Below the pieces are notes generated by a model, which ran no database searches, was not told where the DNA came from, and saw nothing but the letters and a program-made list of their open reading frames with translations. Positions 42,501-52,667 of a DNA stretch of 64,000 nucleotides are shown in pieces; the stretch's first letter is position 1; each line of letters begins with the position of its first letter. The stretch comes from Dermacentor variabilis (taxonomy: Eukaryota; Arthropoda; Arachnida; Ixodida; Ixodidae), in contig NC_134568.1 in assembly GCF_050947875.1 (NCBI RefSeq), positions 253,465,267 to 253,529,266 on the forward strand, read 5' to 3'. The translations under genes were made by a program, and so were the position numbers.

Positions 42501-43050
42501 TCTTCTTTTGCTTCGCCCACTGCTTGTGTATTTTGTTCTACTGAAAAATGTACATTTCATGTGCAAACATCCATTTTATGAAGAAGCAACGATCGATTGA
42601 GGCCCAGCAAAAGAATGGGACATCTTATGGACATCCATTACATATGAACTGATGATATAGCGCGATATAGTCGCACCAACTACAGGCACCAAGTGCATAG
42701 CATCGTCCACGTCGAAATCATAGAAGGGCGTATACAATGTGAAAGTTTTGGAGGGCCTACAATGCGCGCTTAAAATACAAACTTTATGGAAGCCCAATGT
42801 ACGTCTGAAGTGCTGTTTTTAGAGACGTTCTATGGACATCCAATATTTTGTCCGCTGTATGTCTGATGAATGAACTAAATGGATGTTCAATGGAAATCCA
42901 AAACTTTGATGCCACTGTACGTCCCTTAGATTTATGTCCATTTAAAGCATGTCCATAGGACATCCCATATTTTGCTGGATGTTTGGATCAATCTGGCACA
43001 TCTATTGGATGTTTATGGCTACCTGGGATCATATTTATAACATGCATGCT
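42501..43050. repeat. Degenerate TGGACATCC / GGATGT repeat field
   Basis: Variants of TATGGACATCCA recur (about 42627, 42841, 42887, 42953), as do GGATGTTCAATGG, GGATGTTTGGAT and GGATGTTTATGG. They are irregularly spaced in both orientations, so this is a decayed simple or palindromic repeat and not a clean tandem array. Confidence 0.45.
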
Positions 43051-43054
43051 TTTT

Positions 43055-43172
43055 GTGACTTGGAAGTACCAGGCTCACAGCATTAAAGAAAGGAAATGCG
43101 GACAAGAGAGATGACGATTATTGTTGGGTGGCAAGATATGACCTAAATGGTGTAATTTTGTTTAAGAGTGTA
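43055..43172. mobile_element. Right half of a fold-back MITE
   Basis: GTGACTTGGAAGTACCAGGC, GCATTAAAGAAAGGAAATGC and GATGACGATTATTG end with TTTAAGAGTGTA. It matches the right-hand portion of the MITE family at 39617 and 43187 and has no left half directly adjacent. Confidence 0.55.
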
Positions 43173-43186
43173 GTGGAGCAGGCTAT

Positions 43187-43456
43187 ACACTCTTAAAAAA
43201 GTTTACACCCTTTGAGGCTTATCTTGTCCCACAATAATAACCGTCATCTGTCTTGCCCGCGTTTAGTTTCTTTAATGCTGCGAGCCCGGTACTTCCCAGT
43301 CACGAACGGTTTGTGTGTTATCAGTTCGACACAGCATTCTCGACAGGAAAGTCACGAGCGCTGAGTTTTCAAGAGAGGAAACGCAAGCAAGGCAGATGAC
43401 GATTATTGTTTGGGGACAATATAAGCCCTAAAGGGTGTAAACGTTTTTTTAAAGTG
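43187..43456. mobile_element. Complete fold-back MITE, ~270 bp
   Basis: The left terminus ACACTCTTAAAAAAGTTTAC ACCCTTTG is inverted at the right terminus (CAAAGG-type AAAGGGTGTAAACG then TTTTTTTAAAGTG). The TIRs extend about 75 bases with scattered mismatches, including CTTATCTTGTCC/GGACAATATAAG and the GTCATCTG/CAGATGAC blocks. No coding capacity. Confidence 0.7.
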
Positions 43457-44957
43457 CTCGTGCACTCATAAAAAAGTGCTTAAGCCCAATGCATGCATAG
43501 ATAAGTGGCACTCCTGTGCTTGCCTCAGTGTTCTGTACTGGCGCTCCCTATAGAAACCGACACATTTAAAAAGGCTCTGCAAAAATAGGCTGTTCGTTTC
43601 ATATAGGACATAGGTACGACTAGTACTTTTCACTATCTTCTGTTTCTTATGTTTTCATTTTAACACTGCTTGCTATGTGGTGCGATATGGATTTGTTGAA
43701 GTTTATGTATAATATTGCAAAGTATTCTATCAAGTAGTAGGTATAATTTCTGCTAGGGCATCTTTGGTCCAACATTACAATGAAATTAACCTGAAACGTT
43801 TTCTTTAGACTTGAGATTTCTTATAACTTTTTTCCTCCCATTGTATTCACTTTCAATAATGGTACATACCTGTACTGACATTATATAAGCGCATCTGAGA
43901 TCTTAAATGTGTTAGTGTGACATGCGTGTTAGAAATCTGGCAGGCAGACAGTATGATTCACCCCAAGGTGAAGCTGGAAAGCATTCTGCTCCTTGGGATG
44001 TACTGTTGATGCTGGGAAAGTCGAGGCATTGTTAGGCCCTTCATGAAACACTAGCTTCTTAATGAGCCACGTCAACCCTAAGAGCTAGCCTCTTTTTCTC
44101 TTCCTCTCTCTTAGTGGTGCTTGAGGCACATGAAACTGCTGAAGCTTCTTCTTTTTTCGTACCATTCTCCTATATGTTTCAATTTAGCCACCACTGTCCT
44201 CCAAAAGTGGCCTGTACTTGAAGATATACCACTTCTCAGATAACAATACCACTAAGTGTCAGATATTTTTGAAGTGCCACTTCATATTGCTCTTTTTGTA
44301 GCTCTATTCAAACACACAAGTGCTTGACTACCCATTGTGTATTCTTCAGAACGAAAATCAAGGCCCTGAATTGACAGACAACACTTTCTAAAGGACCGAG
44401 TGCAGACTGCAGGATACAAAAAAGGGGCTGCACAGCAACCGTGCACGTTAAAGTCGTTGAAATATTTCCAGATTTCAAGGCAAGTAAAAATTATTTTCAA
44501 TGTTCAATATTAGCAATTACTATATCATATTTGCTTACACTGCAGAAACAAGGCTGTCACATTCCTGCTTGCTAAGCCTGCAGGCATCTAGAAATAATTC
44601 AGTGCAAGACAATGCAATGCTCTAGAGGGTTGACATTATGATACCAAAATCTTTATGAATGGTGCTGTTTGCACCACTCCACAAACAGCATTAACAGTAC
44701 TAAACATGATGACTTTTATCTTGAAATTTACTCTGATGTTGTCAGCTGTGGCACGATAGCCTCTGATGCAGAAAAAGGAATAGTGGTATAGTGCCTCCAT
44801 TAACATGTACAGAGTGCCTGCTCAGATGTGGCAGAAATATTTTTTTCCACCACCATTACATGTGGTCCAAAACGTGGTCACTTTTAAGCCAAAGCAAAAA
44901 AGCAATGTGACCAAGTAGGTCACATGATATTCACAACTTCCAGAGGAGAATGCATAT
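43457..44957. other. Intergenic DNA, no gene recognised
   Basis: AT-rich sequence with only short chance frames. No RNA, exon or element is supported. Confidence 0.45.
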
Positions 44958-45530
44958 TAAAGGGCCCATCACCAGGTTTGGGCATTGTAAACGAAAAAGC
45001 GTGGTGCTTAGATTACATGGTGGCGATCATGTCCCCGAAGTATGAAACAGCTGTGTGGCAAAAGCCCATTTTAAATTTCAAACAGAAGGCCTTGCGCACT
45101 TGAAGCGAGAGAGCATGAGAGAATGTCACATGCAAAAGTACCTCTATGCAAGACGTGCTGCTTGCAGCATCACCGATTTTAGTGCGTGACCTTGGTTAAT
45201 CATCCAATGTGGAAAAGAGAGTGAGAAGAAGAAAAAAAGGAGGTGGGACTTGTCACATGAACGTGATGCAGTCCACCGGCTTTGGTATGATAGAAGGCAG
45301 GGAAGCAATGCTGCTTGCAGAAACTAGTTGATGCAAAGGGGGAGACTGTCTCTGTTGACAGAGATGCCCTGCCTCCTGGCGGCATCATAACAGGAAAGTT
45401 CAATTTCTTCTACCTCGTCCAGTAATGAACCAATTAAAAACAATAATTTTGGTAAAATGCTTCCTAGACAGTGCATTAGAACTACTAGCGATTACGCAAG
45501 TTTTGCAGTTTGGCCTAGTGAGGCGCCTTT
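44958..45530 (+). repeat. Probable dispersed tick-type repeat
   Basis: Starts TTAAAGGGCCCATCACCAGG and includes GTGGTGCTTAGATTACATGG and GATCATGTCCCCGAAGTATG. I recognise this opening from memory as a repeat seen in tick transcripts. It is not duplicated in this window, so the call and right boundary are tentative. Confidence 0.3.
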
Positions 45531-46294
45531 TAATTTTTTGCTTACCATAAACAAGAGCCCTCCTTTTGGCTATGTCGGGCTCTGTAATAACTAGTGTAAA
45601 TCCCAATGTGCAAAATGCCAGTGTGTACAAAGATGTCCACTTTATCTGTACTACATGTGGGAGGTGTAATCAACAGATTAATCAGCCTGTTTTGTCGAGA
45701 AAGGAATAATAGAAGGTCACATTAGCCTGAAAGCTGTGCAAGTTGTCTTTTCTGTAGCCCAAAAGATGGCGATAGCAATCAGCGATGCTACAGAAAGGAA
45801 ATTGCATATGCCACAACAGTTGAAGGTTGTAGTACCCATACGAACCCCAACATCTGTGAAGAATAATTTGACATGAAAAGTGCAGCTACACAACTGCAAA
45901 AATACAACTACTTAAGCAGAAAAACTGCGTCTACAAACAACATCTTCAAAGAAGCACACTATGACATACTATGTTCTTTCTGTGAAACAGTAGAGTAGAG
46001 AAAACAACAGAGAACAGTATTGCATAAAAATGTTGCAGGTCAGTAAAATATGAGCCAAACAGTTGCCAATTTAAGACATTTGTATCTTGGTATTGATGCT
46101 GAAGTAAGCTATAGGCTATGTACTTAGGACTGGTGCCTATAAGAATGCAGGTGCTACAACAAGCATTATAACTGGTCTGGCCCGTACCTCTGAATATACA
46201 TTCTGCTGTATCTGATTTGCCGCCTCCTGTACTCTGTCACACCTCAGATTGTATTGAAATTAAAAATTGTAGGCTGCTCGACAGCAGCATGAAG
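45531..46294. other. Intergenic DNA, no gene recognised
   Basis: Short chance frames only; nothing recognised. Confidence 0.4.
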
Positions 46295-46460
46295 GTACAA
46301 AATAAGCCCGTACAAGTTTCTCAGGAAGAAACCTTTGCAGTTGAAATAGAAATTCACCCAGGTCCAGGGATCAAGCCTGGGATCAAATCCATTACGACAT
46401 TGTTGGTGTACCATCTGAGTTAACCAGGAGGCTAGCAAATGGCAAGGATAAATTAATGGT
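46295..46460 (-). mobile_element. tRNA-derived SINE, diverged copy
   Basis: On the minus strand: GCTAGCCTCCTGGTTAACTC then AGATGGTAC (A-box region), a B-box-like segment with GATCCCTGGACCTGGGTGAA, and the tail AACTGCAAAGGTTTCTTCC then GAGAAACTTGTACGGG. The order matches the SINE dimer at 15619-16105, but with many substitutions. The A and B boxes are degraded. Confidence 0.65.
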
Positions 46461-46639
46461 AACTCAAAGCACAGGGTAGCTGAATATAGCATAACTTTGT
46501 AACAAAAATAGGACAATTTTAATATTATAATTGCACTGCAGCAGTAAGCAGATGCAACTCTTTCTTGGGCTATGCCTTAAATATTTATTCATTGTCAATT
46601 GGTTCTCAAGTTTATATGATGCCATTTGCTGTCTCTACA

Positions 46640-48644
46640 TCTATTTCACAGTTTCCTGCAACCGTAGGAACTTTGAATTGCCAAGTCAAGTTAGCAAAGG
46701 CAGCTCAACAGACAAGACTGTCTGAAGCCCTTTCATCAGGACAACCTGTGCCATCTCGGAAAATTACCTTCTTTAAAATGACCAGACTGTGCTGTCACAC
46801 TGAACATGGCTTTTTGCAGGCAATTAGTTTTGGACAGACTATAGATGTGAATGTTAGTCACATAATTAATGACTTTGTGCTTGAAGGCATCACATCAGTG
46901 CAAGAGGCGAAAAAATGCACCAGGTATCATGTGCACGATGTCCTTCTTCCAGGAAGGCAGCCTCCTGATAGTAGTTATGATGCATTTCATCCTACAAACA
47001 GACATAGCAAATGACATTCAACTTGCACTGAAGCAAGAAAGATGCAGTGATCTTGAGCAGGAAAATGCCATTCATCTGGTTGAGGAGCATCAGTAGCAAA
47101 ATCTAGATGCTCATTTCTTTGTGTGCTCATATAATGAAGGCTGCAGCTCACCTTGCAATGAGAGTGACACTGTTGAATGGGTTTCACAGCAGCATAGGAG
47201 CACATTCCTATTCTGTTTTCAGTCATAATCCATGAGTGAGCTTTTAGAGAAATATGGAAGCAATGTAGTGTGCCTCGAGGCTACAAACAAGTGCTGATTA
47301 TGCACTACCACGTTTTTTTCTTGTAGTGAAGATACCAATGTCTTTTATAACAGTTGGAGCATTTGCAGTCCGATTTGGAACAAATATGTACTTGCATCAG
47401 GGAAGCACGTGGAATATTTAGGGCATGGAATAAGAATCTGGCACCCGAGTATTTTATGATAGACTACTGCCAAGCAGAGATCTATCAAGAGCTATCAAGT
47501 CAGTCTTTCCCCACAGGAAAATTCAGCTTTGTGATTTTCATAATGAGCAGGCATGGGAGCGATGGGTACGTTGCAAGGATAATGGCGGGGAAAATAAGGA
47601 CAAGGTCTTACCACTTAATGCGGCGTTTGGCCCGTGCCACCTGTTCTAATGAATTTGAGCCTGCATTCAAGTCTCTCAGAGAGCCGGTATTCTGGAAAAA
47701 CATAGGGTTCCAGGAATATATGCTTGCACATTGGATACCCATGTCAGAAATGTGGGTTAAGTACCCCAGGCAGCAACTTGCAGTCATGTTTACAACAAAT
47801 AGTCGAACAGAATCACAAAACAAACTCCTAAAGGAGCTTTACTTGCAGGGTGGGCGTGGCAGGAGGAGTTCGACTGGACTCATCACTGGTTGAGTGAAAC
47901 AGTTCTTCCCTGACTGGCTGCAGCAGTTCTGTCAGGAAAATATTTTGTGGTCTGCATCATACAGAGTGTACCACAAAGGTATTCCAGGATACTTTCATAA
48001 CATACCTCCAATAGCAGTGAAGCACATAATGAGCAGGCTTCACACAGCTATGTGCTACAGCAAGGAAGCTGTGGCCAGTAGAGACAAACAAGGCATTTTC
48101 AAAGCAAAATTCAGTGTGCCTGGTGAATTTCATATTGTAGGCTTTAATTGTCCATCTTGTTCATGCCAAGACTTCGCAAAGAGCAAGCTGAGCTGCAAAC
48201 ATTTCTGTACTGTGTTTAATAACAACCAGGACTTCACGTTCAATTCCCTACCAGAAGGTTACAAACTGGGACAGCTCCTCGCCATACATTCTGGTCAAGC
48301 AATGCCAGAAGCAGATTCCAGCTACCAAATGCAGAAATTAAAACCGACTACAGTCTGTATGGAACCACTCCTAGAAGGAAGTCGCATCGCTTATCTAAGA
48401 CCAGGCGCTCTGTTCGAGAGACTGCAAAAAAGTGAAAGGGCTGTCAGTATGTTGCACAAATAGGGATAAGTTAGAGAAGGTCCAGTTTCTCCTCCTTGAG
48501 GCCCAGAAGTCCTTGGCAGAGGGTGCACCTACATCTGGTTGCATTATAATGCGCGGCTCCCCGACCAAGGGCTGCTCAGGAGAAGAAAAAAAGGAAGCTG
48601 TCAAGGTCAACATCATTTCGCCTGTCTGCCATAAAGAAAGCTAA
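46640..48644 (+). pseudogene. Mutator-like transposase with SWIM zinc finger, pseudogene
   Basis: Collinear segments in several frames read as one transposase. The N-terminal domain (46640-47090) includes VLEGITSVQEAKKCTRYHV. A degraded DDE region follows, with VVCLEATNKC where the first catalytic Asp appears as Glu, then LAPEYFMIDYCQAEIY with the second Asp. Next come the conserved ..TTNSRTESQNKLLKELYL segment and a SWIM finger CPSCSCQDF..SKLSCKHFC (about 48150-48220). Lesions include in-frame stops near 47095 and 47226, a frame jump near 47500, TGA near 47892 and another break after 48463. It differs from the Mutator-like pseudogene at 23889-25834, which has no SWIM motif. No terminal inverted repeats were identified. 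Confidence 0.65.
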
Positions 48645-48754
48645 AAGAACTGCATTGAAGCACTGGAAATCGCAGGGCAGAGTTGGCTGTAAAGCACAAA
48701 GAATGTGAAAAGGTCTGAATCTTGCTCCTTCATTCTAAAGCGCCTTTCATATGC

Positions 48755-48975
48755 ACACACCTTTCAATCATTTAGCATATTATATCCACTGCAGGATGAA
48801 GGCCTTTCCCAGCGACCTCCAATTACACCTGTCTTGCACTAGCCGATTCCAACTTGAGCCTGCAAATTTCTTAATTTCATCACGCCACCTAATTTTCTGC
48901 CATCCCCGACTGAGCTTCCTGTGGCACTCATTCTGCAACTCTAATGGTCCACCAGTTATCTGCCCTATGCATTAC
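48755..48975 (-). pseudogene. RTE-like LINE 3' end
   Basis: The minus strand reads GHVMHRADNWWTIRVAE, then after a frame break KIRWRDEIKKFAGSSWNRLV and RSLGKAFILQW. That is the characteristic C-terminal tail of RTE/BovB-type LINE proteins. Only the last ~70 residues remain, with a stop and at least one frameshift. Confidence 0.65.
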
Positions 48976-49374
48976 ATGGCCTACCCAGCTCTATATTTTT
49001 TCTCTTATTTGTATGAATTTCTCTTTTCATATGTAAAACCCCTTGTTAGAATTTTTTCCCATACACTTGTCTATGTGCAAGATATGCTGGATGAGTCTGG
49101 AAATCTTTGCTATGTCAACAACTTTCAGTCAGTGTTCCTTTTATGTTATTGTTAAACAGTTCCAGAAATGGTCATGTATGCGTTGCCTATGTATTTCCAT
49201 GCGTTACCAACAAATGTTTGATCTCCCTGTCTTCTGATGCATTTGCTACAAACTTATGTAAGTGTTTGTAGACATGACATCTTCATTTGAATCTGCTTAC
49301 CTATGCTTTTATTTATCCTTCACGAACTTCTCACAATATCATGGTGAACTAATTAGTGTGTTGCATATATTATA
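48976..49374. other. Intergenic DNA, no gene recognised
   Basis: T-rich plus strand; a 134-codon frame over 48751-49155 overlaps the antisense LINE tail and has no motif of its own. Confidence 0.4.
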
Positions 49375-49460
49375 CGGTAGATTCCCTTTAAGATGAACTC
49401 GAAGGGACCATGAAAATTTGTTCGTCTTATCAGAAGTTCGTCTTACCTGAAAATAATTGG
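49375..49460 (+). mobile_element. Possible Tc1/mariner-type element end
   Basis: TACGGTAGATTCCCTTTAAG followed by ATGAACTCGAAGGGACC and the repeated GTTCGTCTTA motif resembles the terminal region of a mariner/Tigger-type element starting at a TA. The far end was not located. Confidence 0.35.
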
Positions 49461-50630
49461 CAACATGACCAGGTGCATCCAAATATCTTACTTCAAAACG
49501 GTAAATGAAGTAGATTTACAATGGGGGAAAAAAACGACATAAAAGGTATTTATCTAACTGAACTTCGAAAACTGCCTTCAAGTGGTACTCTTTCTTGGTT
49601 TCATCCAGTCTGTGATGGATGTTTGGTGCTTCTGTGCAAATCAGCAAGCAGCCGCAAACGATGTCATCTCACCTAATGACTTTAAAAATCCTTTTGTGCC
49701 TTCGTGCTGCTGGAAAAGGTTCACTGGGGAGTTCAAGCAGGCATCTGCTGCCTCACAGGTCATCGGTGCAAGCTCCGAGCTAGCGTAAGTATGAAGGAGC
49801 GCGCGGCAAAGCAACGCAACCTAGAGGGAAAGCCTAGGTTAGGTTGAGCGAAGTGGGAAAGGAAAAACTAGTGTTCCTGTGCGGGGGCATATACAGGGAC
49901 ACTAGCAAAAACGAGGCGAAGCGCTGCGGAGAAGGAAAGTAGGCGGAAGCGAGCTGGGTTGATCTCCTCTGGCAGTTGTTACAGGTTTTGTTTGCGATAC
50001 GGACGTACCGGCTTCGTCTCGTGATGGAATCGTCCTCGTGCTCCATACCCTGCGCGTGCGAGTGAAAGCATGCAACGGTGAGCCGATGATGGCGGCTCAA
50101 TCTCGCGTGCGCAATGGAGGAAATGGGGGTGGGGAAGCGCGCCGTCTTCCGTCGCCCGCGTGACAGCGGGGAGGGGCCAGGAAGGGTGGTGTATTTCGGT
50201 CGCGCGGGCTTTATCTTGAAAGGGATCTGCTTTGGAAGCGCAGACTAGGTGGGCCGATGGCTCGTAGCTTTGCGTGCGCTGTGTTCTCGTCGCTCAGTTT
50301 GCGTTGAAGCGATTGACAGTGCGAAGGTCAGTTCGCTGGCTACGGCTGCCGCAATTCTTCACGCCAGCGTTTTGACAGCGAGCGTCTACGGTCATCGATT
50401 GTGATATGTGTTCATATTTGCTTGTGCGCGCTGACACCCTGCTTGTCAATTTAGAGCAGGATGAGAAAAGAGGAGGAGCTCTATACTCTGGCGGCCGCTG
50501 CGTGTGGCGCGGCCGCGCGAGCCCTGTCTTGAATACGATCTGCGATGCGGACAGTCCAGGCGCACCGAGGACCGATAGCTCCATGTGCGCTTTTTTTATG
50601 CACCAAGGCAACCAGTAGGTAAGCTCTCCC
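49461..50630. other. CpG-rich intergenic DNA, no gene recognised
   Basis: From about 49800 the composition shifts to GC/CpG-rich, with GCGGCCGC and GCGCGGCCGCGCG near 50490-50520. It could be an unmethylated island, a 5' UTR or the 5' part of the RTE-like LINE that follows. The frames at 49582-49788 and 50406-50618 have no motif. I cannot choose among these. Confidence 0.35.
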
Positions 50631-50639
50631 AAGTAACGA

Positions 50640-50945
50640 AGGACCTAATAAAGAAATGACAAAGAATGAAAGTGTCCAACACGAGAGATTAGATAGAATT
50701 CGCAGAACTGTCAAAACTAATCAACAAGTAGGAAGTAAGGGATATTCGACTTTATAAGGTTAGAAAGACTAAGGAAGGCGTAAAAAATGGACGCAGCATT
50801 AAATCAGTGAGAAGAAAACTTGACATAGGACAAGCCAAGATGAATGCACCGAAAGATAAGCAGGGTAATATTAGCAGAAATTTCGCAGATATAGTAAAAG
50901 CAGTGGAAGAATTCTATGAATTCAAAGCATTTCTATGCCTACCCA
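50640..50945 (+). pseudogene. RTE-like LINE internal fragment
   Basis: The plus strand reads SVRRKLDIGQAK..APKDKQGNIS and DIVKAVEEFYE. This matches the linker between endonuclease and reverse transcriptase in RTE-type LINEs, where a conserved K.ARR.L..G...I.ALKDKDGN....  I..V.EFY block occurs. The upstream part has stops; the reverse transcriptase domain is absent. Confidence 0.6.
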
Positions 50946-51299
50946 ACAAGAAATTTGTCCGTCCGTCGCGCAAGTCGAATGCGATTGCTCGTATACCCCC
51001 TGAACAACGACTTGCACCCCCGTAATCAATGGTTCGATCAATGGTAAGCAAGCAAAAAAAGTACGTACAATGGCTCATACCCACGTAAGGCAGAGGCTAC
51101 AAGCTCTCAGCAAACCGAAGCGAACAGCACATACATTCATTGCAATCACCCATACAACGCACAGAACAGCATACGTTTCAATAAAGAACAAGCTGAAAAC
51201 AAGCATCCGAACCACCAATAAATAATTGTATACCCCCCTCGGCAATTGTTGTGGTGGTCTTGTACCAGCTTTGCTGGACATCCAGGTTTATAAGGACCG
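50946..51299. other. Repeat-derived DNA
   Basis: CAATGGCTCATACC, CGTAAGGCAGAGGCTACAA at about 51068-51105 matches part of the repeat at 5451-5962. The rest, up to CTTTGCTGGACATCCAGG, is not recognised. Confidence 0.4.
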
Positions 51300-51966
51300 A
51301 TAAGAGTTGATAAGGGACGGAACATGTTCAGCCCCCCGCAACTGTACGGCGAAGCCTTTTACAGAAAAGTATCAGGTGTTCAGCCGTTTTCTCATCCGCT
51401 CCACACGCGCACCGCATAACGTGTTTATTCCTTAGTACTTGGCTCGGTACGTCTTACTGCGCAATACTCCCGTCCTCGCTTAAACAATTGACGAAGAGCT
51501 TCCCCTAGAATTATCGTAGATATATTTTTTGGCAATTTCTTACTTGAATGTTCTGTATGTTCCCAGTGCTGATTTCGTCTGCAACTCCCTATTTTATTTT
51601 CCACAGACCCCTCTGTTTCTTTCACCCTTTTCTTAATCGATGATTCTTAATTGGTCTCCCCCCTCCCCCCCTTCCCCGGTGCTGTCGAAATATTTGCTTG
51701 ACAACTTTCTGGTTCGCTTCCTCTATTTTGTGTTACCATTCTTCATGTACAAGTAACTGAAAACTTTCCTAACCCACCGCTTTCCCGACATTTCTCTCAA
51801 TCGCTCCTCAAATTCTATCTTGGTGATAGCTTCTCTGCCCTCGAATGATGTCCATCTCATGTACCATGTAGCCCCTGATTTTGTGCATTTTAGTGTGCTC
51901 CCAAAGCAAGCCTGCCTACCCCACCTTGCTTAATTTCCAACCTTGCTCGAACCTCTGATCTCATGC
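51300..51966 (-). pseudogene. LINE, C-terminal part (3' half of a split copy)
   Basis: The minus strand from 51966 reads MRSEVRARLEIKQGG, RLALG, WTSFEGREAITKIEFEERL, KRWVRKVFSYLYMK and later KRGREYCAVRR. This is the post-reverse-transcriptase region of an arthropod LINE, with stops and frameshifts. It continues, across the intervening LTR insertion, the reverse transcriptase fragment at 58424-58966. The LINE clade is not assigned and the 3' end is approximate. Confidence 0.65.
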
Positions 51967-52598
51967 TGTTACGATCGCCCTGCAGGGGTACTGACCTGCG
52001 AACCTTTCGCGGCCCGCTGAAGTAGTTTCGATCGTTCTGCGGGGGTGGCGTCCTTCAGAGAACCGGCGACGCCAGCTAGGTTAACCGACCATGCATGCAC
52101 CTCCTTCAGAGAACCGGCGACGCCGGCAACGTTAACCGACCATGCACTTCCTTCGGAGAACTGGAGACCACAGCAAAGTTAATCACCCATGCGCCTCCTT
52201 CGTCGAGTCGACGGCGCCTGCAAGTCAAGCCACGTTTGGCGGACCGTTTGGCGGACGTGGTTCGCTGTCGCCTTCATGGTTTATTTGCAGCAAGAGAGCT
52301 TCTCGGAAAAGGGTGTTTTGCGGTGCATTTTCACGGGCCCCAGAATTCGTCACAGTCTGCTGACAGTCGTGGCGGCTACCGGAGAAGTCAGCTCTGGAGT
52401 TAAGAGTCGCAGGCTGGGGTCAAGTGTGAAAACCTGGCTACGAGGACCCGCTCAACTCAGTGGGTTCTGGGAATCCAAAATGTGTACGTGAGGGTGTGAG
52501 CCCTACCTCTCAAAGGCGGGTCGGCTATGCCTCCAACGACTGTGGACGGTCCGATTTGACGAAGGTTGGACAGCATTTTTCTCTCACCTAGGGATCTA

Positions 52599-52621
52599 GG
52601 GAGAGAGAGAGAGAGAGAGAG
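52599..52621. repeat. GA dinucleotide tract (LINE 3' tail)
   Basis: GA repeat on the plus strand at the junction between the LTR and the LINE 3' end. It reads as a CT tail on the LINE strand and merges with the last bases of the target duplication. Confidence 0.9.
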
Positions 52622-52667
52622 AATAAACTTTATTCAAGAACCCCGGTCCGGGTTCGCCCGCTTTGTT

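Noticed and set aside
49582..49788. 68-codon plus frame (and an equally open antisense)
   Set aside because: No recognisable motif; it adjoins a probable transposon end and both strands are open.
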